NCBI RefSeq assembly: GCF_009936375.1
Contig: NZ_AP022332.1
Span: forward strand, 2,698,501-2,762,500
Origin: Methylosinus sp. C49
GTDB lineage: Bacteria > Pseudomonadota > Alphaproteobacteria > Rhizobiales > Beijerinckiaceae
Direction of reading: 5' to 3'
Length of the DNA: 64,000 nt
The first letter of the stretch is position 1. Each line of letters begins with the position of its first letter. Below, piece after piece: positions 42,455-51,511 of this stretch. The notes under the pieces are model-generated. The model saw only the letters and a program-made list of their open reading frames with translations. It had not been told where the DNA came from and made no database searches. A program made the translations under genes and the position numbers.

Positions 42455-42484
42455 CGGCCTTCGCGTTTCGAGATGCGAAGGCCG
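42455..42484 (+). terminator. Perfect 10-bp hairpin after gltA
   Basis: CGGCCTTCGC (42455-42464) and GCGAAGGCCG (42475-42484) pair without mismatch across a ten-base loop, 13 bases after the gltA stop. There is no T run, so Rho or another factor may be needed. Confidence 0.5.
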
Positions 42485-42560
42485 AAACGTCTTGTGCGCT
42501 CACGCACAGATTTACGGCTCCGCTCCCGCCATTGTCTCCTCACCAAATGAGGAGGCGGAA

Positions 42561-43208
42561 ATGATCGAGACGGGGTCCTATGAATTGCTCTCTTTCGAGG
42601 AGGCGCGCCAGAAGCTGCGCTTCGATCGCGAGATCAGCCTCGGCCTCTTCGATCTCTCCTCTTTCCGCATCGCCTATTGCCCAGGCGATTTCGCCTATGT
42701 CGGCGACATAGAGCTCTATCAATGGATGTGGTGCGACAAGATCGCAGGGCTCGTCGTCGATGGCGATATGACGATCGACGGCGATCTCATGGACAATTCC
42801 TTCGACGGCTCGGCGGCCTTTGTGCTGGCGCGCGGCAATCTCCGCGCACGCACGGTCACGCTCGGCGGCGCAGAGGTGGTGGTGCGCGGCGATCTGCGCG
42901 CGGAAGGCGCGGTCTTCAACAGCTCGAGCGCCGGCCGCTGCGAGATCGGCGGCTCGCTCCATGCGAGCCATCTCGTCACCGACGATCATGCGACCGTCGT
43001 CGCCGGGCGCACGCCCGCGCTCTCTTTCGCGCTCGGCTATGTCGATCCCACGATGAGCGAGAAGCTTCGCGTCGCCTCGTCCTATCTCGACATATTGACG
43101 CCGGAGGCGGCGACGGAGTTCGATGCGCGCAACCGCCGCACGGGCTCGGAGATCGTCGTTCGCATCGTCTCCGCCATTCGCTCCGGCCGCGCCGTCCTGC
43201 GCGCGTGA
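42561..43208 (+). CDS. Bactofilin-like or polymer-forming beta-helical protein
   Basis: 215-residue cytoplasmic protein that I cannot place firmly. After an N-terminal segment (SFEEARQKLRFDREISLGLF) comes a run of short repeats of the form xVxGDxxxDGDLxD: LVVDGDMTIDGDLMD, FVLARGNLRARTVTLGG, VVVRGDLRAEGAVFN and CEIGGSLHASHLVTD. That is the pattern of right-handed beta-helix proteins such as bactofilins. AGGAGGCGGAA precedes the ATG. It follows the gltA hairpin and appears to be transcribed alone. Possible role: a scaffold; this rests on repeat shape only. Confidence 0.6.
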   Translation: MIETGSYELLSFEEARQKLRFDREISLGLFDLSSFRIAYCPGDFAYVGDIELYQWMWCDKIAGLVVDGDMTIDGDLMDNSFDGSAAFVLARGNLRARTVTLGGAEVVVRGDLRAEGAVFNSSSAGRCEIGGSLHASHLVTDDHATVVAGRTPALSFALGYVDPTMSEKLRVASSYLDILTPEAATEFDARNRRTGSEIVVRIVSAIRSGRAVLRA

Positions 43209-43618
43209 TCGTCGAGCGGCCGGCGCCGGCTTTTCCGTAAGTTGCACGGGAGCCCGCGCGCGACTCGAAATCGACATGTTCGTCGCCGCCAATGGCGACG
43301 TTCGCCCCTCGATTCACGCGAGCATTTTTCGCCCTGCGCGTGCTTTTCGTCGCTGCGTTTCAATCATCGATTTCAGCCCCGGCGAATCGCCGAATCGCAT
43401 CCCGCGCGATTCGCCATGATCGGATCATTCGTCATGAGCGAAACGCCCCCGCCCCGCCCGCGGCAAAATCCCCCGTGTCCCAAGGGACCGCCCGTGAACT
43501 CCGTCGTCGCCGCCGCGACGACGGCGCATGATTTGGACGAGCGCCGCAAATCCGTATTAGAAACCGAACGTGATCGAACGACCGCGCAGCGGCCGAGAGC
43601 ACGAAGCGGGAGACGACG
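43209..43618. other. Intergenic region before the PAN-domain gene
   Basis: 410 bases with no secure gene. A possible small frame begins at an ATG at 43434 and reads MSETPPPRPRQNPPCPKGPP, running on to 43631 and overlapping the next gene by 13 bases. The first half looks protein-like but there is no ribosome-binding site and the second half is arginine-rich. I keep it as a note rather than a gene. Confidence 0.45.
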
Positions 43619-45040
43619 ATGGGTGCTGTGAACGATGTGGCGCGGCGCGAGGCGAGCGCTCCCGACGCGCGACGTTCATGGGACGAGGTCGAGGCGCAAT
43701 ATCGCGAGGAATGCGCGACGATGCTGCGCGACGCGCGCCGTCATTACGAGCAGCGCGCCGCGCGCGAGCAGACGACGGTCGAGAATGTGCTCGCCGCTTT
43801 CGCCCGCGATTTCGACGCCTGGCTCGATCGCGAGCGGCGCGGAATTTCCACGCCCAAGCCGAACCTCTCCACACTGTTCGAGATCTGGCTGGAGCGCGGC
43901 GCCCGGCGGCTGGAGCCGCCCAGCCCGCCGAGCGAAAGCTCCGAAGCCGATGCGCGATCGCAGGAGCTGGAGCAACGCCTCGACGAAGGCGCCCGACATA
44001 TTCAGCAATTGGAAGAGCGCCTCGCCGAGGCGCAGCGGCGCGCCGCGCAAAGGGCGGCCGAGACGGCGGCCGCTATCGCCGCCGCGCCGCCGCCGCGCCG
44101 CCGCGGACGCGCCCTTCTCGTCGCGGCGCTCGTCCTTTTCGCCGCCCTCATCGGCGGCGGACAATGGGCGCGGCGTTCGGAGGCGGCGCCGCCCGAGCTG
44201 CGCGCGGCGCTCGCGCATCTCGACGCTTCCGCGAGCGAGCTGGAGACGCGCGCCCGCGCGACGCTCGGCGATCTCGCGGCGAGCCGGGCGCGCGAGGAGG
44301 CGCTCGCGGCGCTGCTGCGCGAGGACAAGGCCTTTGTGATCGCACGCGCGATCGCCGCCGATCCCGAGCTCGCGCGCGCGAAAATTCCCCCGCTCGCGCC
44401 GAGCGGCCCGGCTCCCGCCGCTCGAGCGCCATCCGAGCCGCCGGCGAAAGCGGAGATCGCCGCTCTGCCTCAGATCGCGCCGCGAGCGGAGACGCCAGCG
44501 CCGGAGGCGACGACAACGCTCACGCCGGAGGAGGAACCGGAGCGGCTTCCGCCCGCCGTCATCGGCCAGCAAAAGCCCGCCGCCTTTCGCGGCTTCGACA
44601 ATCGCGACCTCGCGGGGCCGACGCTCGCCACTCTGCGCAAGCTCGATCAGCCCGCCTGCGTCGCCGCCTGCCGCGGCCGCGCCGATTGCCGGGCCTATGC
44701 CTTCGATCGCTGGAATCGCATCTGCCGCCTCAAATCCGCGTCCGTCGCTTTCGCGCTCAATCCGCGCATGACCAGCGGCCTGCGCGAGGATATTCGCATT
44801 CCGCGCGCGCCCTCCGGCGCGCTCGCGATGGAGCGCTACCCGTCTAAGGCCTTCCCCGGCGCCGGCTATAAGACGGCCTCCGTCGAAGGTCCCGACGCCT
44901 GCGAGGCGGCCTGCCGCGAGGAAGACGCCTGCGTCGCTTTCACCTTCCGTCTCGACGAGAGCGCCTGTCATCTGTTCAAATCGACCGGAGAATATTTTTC
45001 CAATGAGCTGGCCGACAGCGGCGGCAAACGTCAGGAGTAG
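43619..45040 (+). CDS. Membrane protein with coiled coil and two PAN/Apple-like modules
   Basis: 473-residue protein. A cytoplasmic Arg/Glu-rich coiled coil (about 1-145, ELEQRLDEGARHIQQLEERL) precedes a single membrane helix (ALLVAALVLFAALIGGG near 165-180). An Ala/Pro-rich linker then leads to two Cys-rich modules at the C-terminus. Module 1 is CVAACRGRADCRAYAFDRW then CRLK; module 2 is CEAACREEDACVAFTFRLD then CHLF. The C-x3-C and C-x-AF/AY pattern is typical of PAN/Apple domains, which bind sugars or proteins. The modules lie outside the cytoplasm. I infer a binding role; the ligand is unknown. A terminator-like hairpin follows. Confidence 0.75.
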   Translation: MGAVNDVARREASAPDARRSWDEVEAQYREECATMLRDARRHYEQRAAREQTTVENVLAAFARDFDAWLDRERRGISTPKPNLSTLFEIWLERGARRLEPPSPPSESSEADARSQELEQRLDEGARHIQQLEERLAEAQRRAAQRAAETAAAIAAAPPPRRRGRALLVAALVLFAALIGGGQWARRSEAAPPELRAALAHLDASASELETRARATLGDLAASRAREEALAALLREDKAFVIARAIAADPELARAKIPPLAPSGPAPAARAPSEPPAKAEIAALPQIAPRAETPAPEATTTLTPEEEPERLPPAVIGQQKPAAFRGFDNRDLAGPTLATLRKLDQPACVAACRGRADCRAYAFDRWNRICRLKSASVAFALNPRMTSGLREDIRIPRAPSGALAMERYPSKAFPGAGYKTASVEGPDACEAACREEDACVAFTFRLDESACHLFKSTGEYFSNELADSGGKRQE

Positions 45041-45201
45041 CGCGAGACGGCGTAAGTCGCTCCCGAAAAAGCAGACGAGACGGTCACGACGAGGCTCTGC
45101 TCGCGAATTTTGCGCGATCTATCCCAAATGGGGGATGCAGCGGCGGCGGAGCGGAGCTAATGCTCGAGCGTTGTTGCTGGTCGATACGTTTTACATATTG
45201 C

Positions 45202-45235
45202 GGGGAGGTCACGCGTCCGGAAGCGCGGCCTCCCC
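45202..45235. terminator. Bidirectional terminator between PAN-domain gene and lpxB
   Basis: GGGGAGG (45202-45208) pairs with CCTCCCC (45229-45235), with an inner CGCG/CGCG stem, and is followed on the plus strand by TATTTATTTA. It lies between the two convergent genes, 160 bases after one stop and 16 bases from the other. Confidence 0.65.
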
Positions 45236-45251
45236 TATTTATTTACGCCGC

Positions 45252-46412
45252 TCAGGCATTCGCCCGTCCCTCCATCCATGCGAGCACGCGCTCGGCGGCG
45301 CGCGCGCTGGGGCTGCGCCCATCCGCCAGCATGCGCTCGCGCACGCGCTCGAGACCGCTCGATTGCGCCGCGCGCTCGCCGCCGCCGCGCAGGAGCGGCT
45401 CCAACGCCGCCGCGAGCGCCTTGGGCTCCGCGCGTTGCTGCAGAAATTCGGGAATGAGCCGCTCGCCGAGCACCAGATTGGGCAGCACGATGCTGTCGAC
45501 GCGGATGAGCACGCGTAGCGGCCATTCGATGGGAGCGACCTTATAGGCGACGACCATGGGAACGCCGGCGAGCGCCAGCTCCAATGTCGCCGCGCCCGAG
45601 GCGACCAGCGCCGCGCGCGCCCGGCGGAAAGCCGCTGGCTTCTCCTCTTGCGACAGAAGCCGCGGCCGCAGCGGCCAGCCGGCGAGGCGCGCTTCGATTT
45701 CTTCGGCCACATGAGGCACCACAGGCAGGCCGACGTCCAACGGCCCACATCGCGCGGCGAGCGTCGCCAATGTCTCGCCGAAAGGCGGCATGAGCCGCGC
45801 GACCTCGGCGCGGCGCGAGCCCGGCAGGACGAGCAGCAGCGGCCTCCCCTCCTCGCGCGCCGCCAGCTCGGCCGCGGATGGCGTCAGCGCATCGAGACAA
45901 TCGAGCAGCGGATGGCCCACATGGACGCAGGCCGGGCCGCCGAGCCGCAGATGCGCCGCCGGCTCGAAGGGCAGAACGGCCAGCACCTCGTCAATATAGT
46001 CGCGCATCGCCCGCGCGCGCCCGGGCCGCCAGGCCCAGACGGTCGGGCTCACATAATCGAGGATCGGCAGTTCCGGCCGCGCGCGCCGCACCCGCCGCGC
46101 CACGCGATGGGTGAAGTCCGGCGCGTCGATCAGCACGAGGCAATCGGGCTGCGTCTCCACGACCGCGCGCGCTGTTCGGTCTATGCGCTCCAGCAGCCTG
46201 GGCAGGCGGCGCAGCACCGGAACGAGGCCCATGACGGCGATATCGCCTAGGGGAAAGAGGCTCGCGAGCCCTTCGCGCGCCATCGCCTCGCCGCCGACGC
46301 CAGAAAAGCGAATATCCGGCCGCTCGGCGCGCAGCGCGCGCATCAGCAGCGCGCCGAGGAGATCGCCGGAGGCTTCCCCGGCGATGAGAAACACATGGCC
46401 GGGCCTTGCCAC
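45252..46412 (-). CDS. lpxB: Lipid-A-disaccharide synthase
   Basis: 386-residue membrane-associated glycosyltransferase (GT19) that joins UDP-2,3-diacylglucosamine and lipid X to make the lipid A disaccharide. Typical blocks are VFLIAGEASGDLLGALLMRA, FSGVGGEAMAREGL, DCLVLIDAPDFTHRVARRV, VWAWRPGRARAMRDYIDEVL, HVGHPLLD, and ALVASGAATLELALAGVPMV. It is the last gene of the envelope block and starts only four bases after the lpxA stop. In most alphaproteobacteria lpxI lies between these two genes; here it does not. Lipid X must be supplied by an LpxH- or LpxI-type enzyme encoded elsewhere. Confidence 0.96.
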   Translation of the reverse strand: MARPGHVFLIAGEASGDLLGALLMRALRAERPDIRFSGVGGEAMAREGLASLFPLGDIAVMGLVPVLRRLPRLLERIDRTARAVVETQPDCLVLIDAPDFTHRVARRVRRARPELPILDYVSPTVWAWRPGRARAMRDYIDEVLAVLPFEPAAHLRLGGPACVHVGHPLLDCLDALTPSAAELAAREEGRPLLLVLPGSRRAEVARLMPPFGETLATLAARCGPLDVGLPVVPHVAEEIEARLAGWPLRPRLLSQEEKPAAFRRARAALVASGAATLELALAGVPMVVAYKVAPIEWPLRVLIRVDSIVLPNLVLGERLIPEFLQQRAEPKALAAALEPLLRGGGERAAQSSGLERVRERMLADGRSPSARAAERVLAWMEGRANA

Positions 46413-46416
46413 CGCC

Positions 46417-47241
46417 CTAGCCCCGCGCCGGGCGCGGCGCGCAGAGCGGCCGCTCCCGCTCGGCGCGCAGAAAGGCGATCAGCGCCGCGACATCCTCGGC
46501 GCCGGCGAAATCCCGAGCAGCGGTTTCGACGCGCTCGGCCAGCACCTCCGCGCCCGTCTCCTGCGGGAACAAGCAGCGAAACGCCTCGCGCAAAACAGCG
46601 AGGCGTGCATCCGAAAAGCCGCGCCGTCGCAGGCCGACGAGATTGAGGCCGAACAAATGCGCGCGATTGCCGCCCGCGAGGCCGTAGGGAATGAGATCGC
46701 CCTCGACGCCCGAGAGGCCGGCAACGAAACTATGCGCGCCGATGCGCACGCGCTGATGCACGACCGTCGCGCCGCCGATCGCCGCATGATCGCCGATGCG
46801 GACATGGCCGCCGAGCAGCACATTATTGGAGAGCACCACGCCATCGCCGATCGAGCAGTCGTGGCCGATATGGGAATAGGCGAGAAAAGCGCAATCGTCG
46901 CCGATGCGCGTCTCGCCGCCGCCCGCCGGCGTTCCGGCGTTGATGGTGACGCCCTCTCGCGCGAGACATCCGCGGCCGATGACGAGCGTCCCCGACAGGC
47001 CGCGGGATTTCAAATCCTGCGCCGCGGCGCCGAGCGCGGCGAAAGGATGGATTTCCGCATCCGGTCCGATGCGCGTGCGCCCCGCCAAAACCACATGCGA
47101 GAGGAGGCGCGCCCCGGCGCCGAGCTCGACCTCGGCGCCGATATGGCAGAATGGCCCGATGACGACGTCCTCGCCGAGGCGAGCGCCGGCCTCGACCACA
47201 GCGGAAGGATGGATGCGCGCGCTCGATGTCATGAGGCCCAT
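46417..47241 (-). CDS. lpxA: UDP-N-acetylglucosamine acyltransferase
   Basis: 274-residue hexapeptide-repeat acyltransferase that adds a 3-hydroxyacyl chain to UDP-GlcNAc (or its 3-amino analogue), the first step of lipid A synthesis. The left-handed beta-helix is visible in repeats such as ARIHPSAVVEAGARLGEDVV and IGDHAAIGGATVVHQRVRIG, with the catalytic His in FLAYSHIGHDCSIGDGVVLS. The C-terminal helical part has LVGLRRRGFSDARLAVLREA. Start could be ATG 47241 or 47232. It lies 19 bases after fabZ and four bases before lpxB. Confidence 0.96.
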   Translation of the reverse strand: MGLMTSSARIHPSAVVEAGARLGEDVVIGPFCHIGAEVELGAGARLLSHVVLAGRTRIGPDAEIHPFAALGAAAQDLKSRGLSGTLVIGRGCLAREGVTINAGTPAGGGETRIGDDCAFLAYSHIGHDCSIGDGVVLSNNVLLGGHVRIGDHAAIGGATVVHQRVRIGAHSFVAGLSGVEGDLIPYGLAGGNRAHLFGLNLVGLRRRGFSDARLAVLREAFRCLFPQETGAEVLAERVETAARDFAGAEDVAALIAFLRAERERPLCAPRPARG

Positions 47242-47260
47242 CCGGGCGATGCTGCGGCGC

Positions 47261-47722
47261 TCAGGCGCCGATCATCACGCTCAGCTCCGCCTCGCAGACC
47301 AGCGCGCCATCGACCAGCGCCCGGCAGGCATACCAATAGATGTTGCGCTTGCGAGCCTTTTTGGCGACATGGAACTCGAGACGATCGCCGGGCGTCACCG
47401 GACGCCGAAATTTCGCTTTGTCGATCGTCGTGAAGAAGACCTTGCGAGTCGAGCCCGTCGGCTGCATGCGAGCAGCTATCGCGCCCGCCGTCTGCGCCAT
47501 GGCCTCTACCATCAGCACGCCCGGAAACACCGGATTCTCGGGGAAATGGCCCTGAAACTGAGGCTCGTTGAAAGTGACGTTCTTCAGCCCGACGCCGCTC
47601 TCGTCGCCGCGAATATCGATGATGCGATCGACGAGCAGAAACGGATAACGGTGCGGCAGCAGCTCCAAAATCTGATGGACGCCGAGGGTTTCCGGCGCAT
47701 CGGCCGTTGCTTCTTCGTTCAT
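47261..47722 (-). CDS. fabZ: 3-hydroxyacyl-ACP dehydratase FabZ
   Basis: 153-residue hot-dog-fold dehydratase of fatty-acid synthesis, which also competes with LpxA for 3-hydroxyacyl-ACP. The catalytic His is in [14 protein letters not shown] and the acidic partner in [34 protein letters not shown] and [20 protein letters not shown] complete the fold. It lies between lpxD and lpxA, its normal place. FabZ and LpxA expression from one operon helps balance membrane lipid against lipid A. Confidence 0.97.
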   Translation of the reverse strand: MNEEATADAPETLGVHQILELLPHRYPFLLVDRIIDIRGDESGVGLKNVTFNEPQFQGHFPENPVFPGVLMVEAMAQTAGAIAARMQPTGSTRKVFFTTIDKAKFRRPVTPGDRLEFHVAKKARKRNIYWYACRALVDGALVCEAELSVMIGA

Positions 47723-47800
47723 TTTCTTTTCTCCCCTCCGGGTCCGGGCGTCTCTCTCCCGCCGGCCCGTCTCTCATTCCTCCGGCGTCCGGCGCCGGTT

Positions 47801-48844
47801 CTACCTCGCCTCGCGGCGGGATTGACGATCGAGCAGAAGCTCGCCGCGCAAATGGCGCCGCACCGGGCGCGCCGGTGCGCCGCTCCAGCGCGCGCCGGCC
47901 GGCACATCGCGGGTCACGCCGGATTTGGCGGCGATCTGCGCGCCCTCGCCGATAGTGATATGGCCGCCGATCGCCGATTGGCCGCCGAGGGCGACGAAAT
48001 CGCCGAGCTCGCAGGAGCCGGCGAGCCCCGATTGCGCAACGATGACGCAGCCGCGGCCGATCACCACGTTGTGGCCGATCTGGACGAGATTGTCGATCTT
48101 GGTCCCTTCCCCGATGATGGTGTCGCGCGTCGCGCCGCGGTCGATCGTCGTATTGGCGCCGATCTCCACATCGTCCTGAACGATGACGCGGCCGATCTGC
48201 GGCGCCTTCACATGCCCCTCCGGCGACAGCGCGAAGCCGAAGCCGTCCTGGCCGAGCCGCGCCCCCGGATGAAGGATGACGCGATCGCCGATAAGCGCGC
48301 AAACCACACTGACATTGGCCCCGATGGAGCAGTCGCGGCCGATGCGCACATCCGGGCCGATCACCGCCTGCGGGCCGATCACGCTGCCCGAGCCAATCTC
48401 CGCGCGCGGGCCGATGACGGCGCCGGGGTCGACCGAGACGCCCGGCTCCAGCCGCGCCGTCGGGTGGATGATCGCGCCGGGCGAGACGCCGCTCGCCGAG
48501 AATAGCGACTGCGGCCGCAGCGCATCGGGAAACAGCCGCGCCATGACTCTCGCCATGGCTTTGTGCGGCTCGGACGTCACCAGCGGAATGACGCCGCTCG
48601 GCAGCGAGTCGAGATCGCGCGCGCGCAACAGGCAGGCGGTGGCGCGGCAGAGACGCAGCGCCGACGCATAGCGTCTGCGATCATAGAAGGCGAGCTCGCC
48701 CGGCCGCGCCAGATCGAGCGGCGCGACGCCGACGATGATTTCCTGCACGCCCGATCCGGCCTCGTGAAGGCGCGCGCCGGCGATCTCGGCGACCTCCGCC
48801 GGCGTCAGCGGCCGGTCGAGGCGGAAAAACCCAGCGGCGCCCAT
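47801..48844 (-). CDS. lpxD: UDP-3-O-acylglucosamine N-acyltransferase
   Basis: 347-residue hexapeptide acyltransferase that adds the second (amide) hydroxyacyl chain in lipid A synthesis. The N-terminal UDP-binding domain ([30 protein letters not shown]) is followed by a long left-handed beta-helix with repeats such as [20 protein letters not shown] and the His-containing [20 protein letters not shown]. The C-terminal part ends with [17 protein letters not shown]. It comes after bamA with a hairpin between them and 78 bases before fabZ. Substrate chain length cannot be read. Confidence 0.95.
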   Translation of the reverse strand: MGAAGFFRLDRPLTPAEVAEIAGARLHEAGSGVQEIIVGVAPLDLARPGELAFYDRRRYASALRLCRATACLLRARDLDSLPSGVIPLVTSEPHKAMARVMARLFPDALRPQSLFSASGVSPGAIIHPTARLEPGVSVDPGAVIGPRAEIGSGSVIGPQAVIGPDVRIGRDCSIGANVSVVCALIGDRVILHPGARLGQDGFGFALSPEGHVKAPQIGRVIVQDDVEIGANTTIDRGATRDTIIGEGTKIDNLVQIGHNVVIGRGCVIVAQSGLAGSCELGDFVALGGQSAIGGHITIGEGAQIAAKSGVTRDVPAGARWSGAPARPVRRHLRGELLLDRQSRREAR

Positions 48845-48942
48845 GCCCCGCTCCTCCCCGTCGCGCCCGGCCGCGGCCGGGACGAAAAACGCAAGGAGAG
48901 CGCCGGCCGGCCCAAAGCCATTGCGGCGCCCTCGACGAAAAC

Positions 48943-48977
48943 GATCCCCGAGAGGCGGGTGTCGCCGCTCGGGGATC
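48943..48977 (-). terminator. Strong hairpin with T run between bamA and lpxD
   Basis: Read on the minus strand, GATCCCCGAG and CTCGGGGATC form a perfect 10-bp stem with a 15-base loop, followed by GTTTTCG. It sits 45 bases after the bamA stop and 98 bases before the lpxD start, so it may terminate or attenuate transcription between them. Confidence 0.6.
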
Positions 48978-49021
48978 GCAAATTCTAGTCGCTGTGTGGC
49001 GGCGGCGCCAGCGCGTCGCTT

Positions 49022-51511
49022 TTAGAAATTGGTGCCGCCCGAGAAGCGGAAGCGCTGCGTGATATCGCCATAGGCCTTGGACAGCACGACCGCATAGTCG
49101 AAGCGGATCGGCCCGAGCGGCGATTGCCACAGCGCCGAGGCGCCGACCGAGGAGCGGATCTGCGCCTTGTCACCCGAGACGACGATGCAAGAGCCCTGGC
49201 CATAGGTGGGGGCAGTATAGGGATAGACGCAGGGCAGGTTGGCGACGCCATACAGAGAATCGCTGAAGTTGGTCTGGCCTTTGTAGCCCCACAGCGTTCC
49301 GGCGTCGGCGAACAGCGCGCCGCGCAGGCCGATGTCCTTCGGCAAGCCCCAGATCGGGAACTGCACCTCGAGCGAGCCGCCGATATAATTGCTGCCGCCG
49401 AGCGAGTTGCCGCGCGAGCTGGTCCAATTGGAAATATCGCGCGGGCCGAGGCCGCCGGGCGCGAAACCACGCACCAATGTCGGGCCGAGATTGAAATTGT
49501 CCATCACCCGCATCTTATAGTCGCCGAGCGCAAACATATTGCCGCCCTGCACGCGCGCGATGCCGACCACATCGTCCACGAAAGGAATCTCGTGGAAATA
49601 GCGCAAGTCGCCCGTCGTGCGCACATAGCGGCTGTCCCCGCCGAGGCCGGCGATGTCCTGCGACGCCTGCGCATGAACTCCGTTCTTCGGATTGCGGAAA
49701 TTGTCGAGCGAGTTGTACGACACGGTATAGCCGACGAGCGAGGTCAGACGCGATCCCACCGATTCTTTGATGGCCAGCGAGGCCTCGCCGTTCGACTGAC
49801 AATTATACAGCACGCTGAGATCGGCCGGGGTCGGCGCGAAGATATAGCCGAAGCCCGGCGTATATCCCGGCAGCGGCGTCTGACAGTCGTTGTAGGGACG
49901 ATTGCTGTCGTTGGGGATGGAGATCGTCGTATTGTAGATCGAATAGCGCGGCGAGAGGCTGATCTCCTCGGTGATCGGAATGCCGAAGCGCAGCGTGCCG
50001 CCGATCGAGGTGGTCGAATAGTAGGAGTAGTTATAGGCGTCCGACTTCTTCGCGAAGAGATCGAAGCCCGCCGAGAAGCGCTGATCGAGGAAGTAAGGCT
50101 CGGTGAAGCTGAAGGACACGCCGCGAGCGCGCTGGCCGGCCTGCACCGAGAGGCGCGTCGCCTGGCCGCGGCCGAGGAAGTTGCTCTCCGACACCGAAAC
50201 TTCGCCGATGAAGCCTTCCGTCGTCGAATAGCCGCCCGACACGCCGAAATTGCCGGTCGCCTGATCCTCGACGTCCACATTGACGATGACGCGATCGGCC
50301 GCCGAGCCCGGCTCGTTGGTGACGCGGACCTTTTTGAAGAAGCCGAGGCCGTTGAGGCGACGTTCGGCGCGATCGATCAGCACGCGATTATAGGCGTCGC
50401 CCTCGCCGATCTCGAACTCGCGGCGAATGACGTAATCGCGCGTGCGCGTGTTGCCGCGAATATTGATGCGCTCGATATAGACGCGCGGACCCTCGTCGAC
50501 GACGAAGCGGATCGCCACTGTCTGTGCGGCGGGATTGCGCTCGCCGCGCGGGCGCGCCTGCGAGAAGGCGTAGCCCTTCTTGGCGATCTCGCGGGTCAGC
50601 GATTCGACTGTCTTCTCCACCGCGTCGCCATTATAGACGTCGCCGGCGGAAAGACGCAGATAGGGCTGCAGAGAGGCCGGATCGATATCGGGCAGATGCG
50701 ATTCGATATCGACGTTGGAGACGCGATACTGCGGCCCCTCCTCCACGACGACCGTGATGACATAGCCGCCCTGGCCCGGATCGAACACGGCGTCGGAGCT
50801 GACGACGTGGAAGTCGGCGTAGCCGTTCTTCAGATAGAAGCGGCGCACCAATTCGAGATCGGAGGCGATGCGGTCGGGATCATAGACGTCGCTCGTCTTG
50901 ATGAACGACAGGAAGTTCATCTCCGTCGTTTCCATCAGATCGACGAGACGGCCGGTCGAGAAGACGGTGTTGCCGACGAATTTGATCTCCTTGACGCCGG
51001 TCTTGTCGCCCTCCTCCACCGTGAACACCACATCGATGCGGCCATTGGGCAGCTGCACGGTGCGATAGGTGATCTTGGCGGCGGCGCGGCCGGAGCGCTT
51101 GTAGATCTCGAGCAGGCGCGCAATGTCCTGCTGCACGACGGTCTGATTGAAGGAGCCATGCGCGCGCGTGCGCACTTCCGAGGTCAGCGTGTCGGTCTTG
51201 ACCTTGCTGTTGCCCTCGAAGACGACGCGGTTGATGAGATTGGTCTCCGACACATGGATGACCACGCGTCCCTTCTCGTGGGTGGCGCTCACATTGGCGA
51301 AGCGGCCGCTGTTGCGCAGCGCTTCGAGCCCCTTCTCGATCTCTTCCGGGCTAGTGCCGGAGAAATAGGAGCGGATCACGTCGGAATCGCCGCGGGCGTT
51401 GCCGACGACGACGATATCCTGAGCAAAAGAAGGAAGAGAGAAGCCGAGGACCGCCGATACCACGGCTGCCAAGAGATAGGAACGATTCCGAAAAGCCTCG
51501 ATGGACCGCAT
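49022..51511 (-). CDS. bamA: Outer-membrane assembly factor BamA
   Basis: 829-residue core of the BAM complex, which inserts beta-barrel proteins into the outer membrane. A signal peptide (YLLAAVVSAVLGFSLPSFA) is followed by five POTRA domains (about 25-420, for example VVFEGNSKVKTDTLTSEVR and ERINIRGNTRTRDYVIRREF) and a C-terminal barrel. The barrel has SVQAGQRARGVSFSFTEPYF, YTVSYNSLDNFRNPKNGVHA and ends SKAYGDITQRFRFSGGTNF with a terminal Phe. The conserved VRGF-type barrel loop is present as LVRGFAPGGLGPRD. The start ATG at 51511 was chosen for the signal peptide. It follows rseP with a 352-base gap and likely has its own promoter. Confidence 0.97.
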   Translation of the reverse strand: MRSIEAFRNRSYLLAAVVSAVLGFSLPSFAQDIVVVGNARGDSDVIRSYFSGTSPEEIEKGLEALRNSGRFANVSATHEKGRVVIHVSETNLINRVVFEGNSKVKTDTLTSEVRTRAHGSFNQTVVQQDIARLLEIYKRSGRAAAKITYRTVQLPNGRIDVVFTVEEGDKTGVKEIKFVGNTVFSTGRLVDLMETTEMNFLSFIKTSDVYDPDRIASDLELVRRFYLKNGYADFHVVSSDAVFDPGQGGYVITVVVEEGPQYRVSNVDIESHLPDIDPASLQPYLRLSAGDVYNGDAVEKTVESLTREIAKKGYAFSQARPRGERNPAAQTVAIRFVVDEGPRVYIERINIRGNTRTRDYVIRREFEIGEGDAYNRVLIDRAERRLNGLGFFKKVRVTNEPGSAADRVIVNVDVEDQATGNFGVSGGYSTTEGFIGEVSVSESNFLGRGQATRLSVQAGQRARGVSFSFTEPYFLDQRFSAGFDLFAKKSDAYNYSYYSTTSIGGTLRFGIPITEEISLSPRYSIYNTTISIPNDSNRPYNDCQTPLPGYTPGFGYIFAPTPADLSVLYNCQSNGEASLAIKESVGSRLTSLVGYTVSYNSLDNFRNPKNGVHAQASQDIAGLGGDSRYVRTTGDLRYFHEIPFVDDVVGIARVQGGNMFALGDYKMRVMDNFNLGPTLVRGFAPGGLGPRDISNWTSSRGNSLGGSNYIGGSLEVQFPIWGLPKDIGLRGALFADAGTLWGYKGQTNFSDSLYGVANLPCVYPYTAPTYGQGSCIVVSGDKAQIRSSVGASALWQSPLGPIRFDYAVVLSKAYGDITQRFRFSGGTNF

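Noticed and set aside
43434-43631. Possible small gene starting MSETPPPRP
   Set aside because: No ribosome-binding site, overlap with the next gene and an arginine-rich second half. Kept only as a note for the intergenic region.
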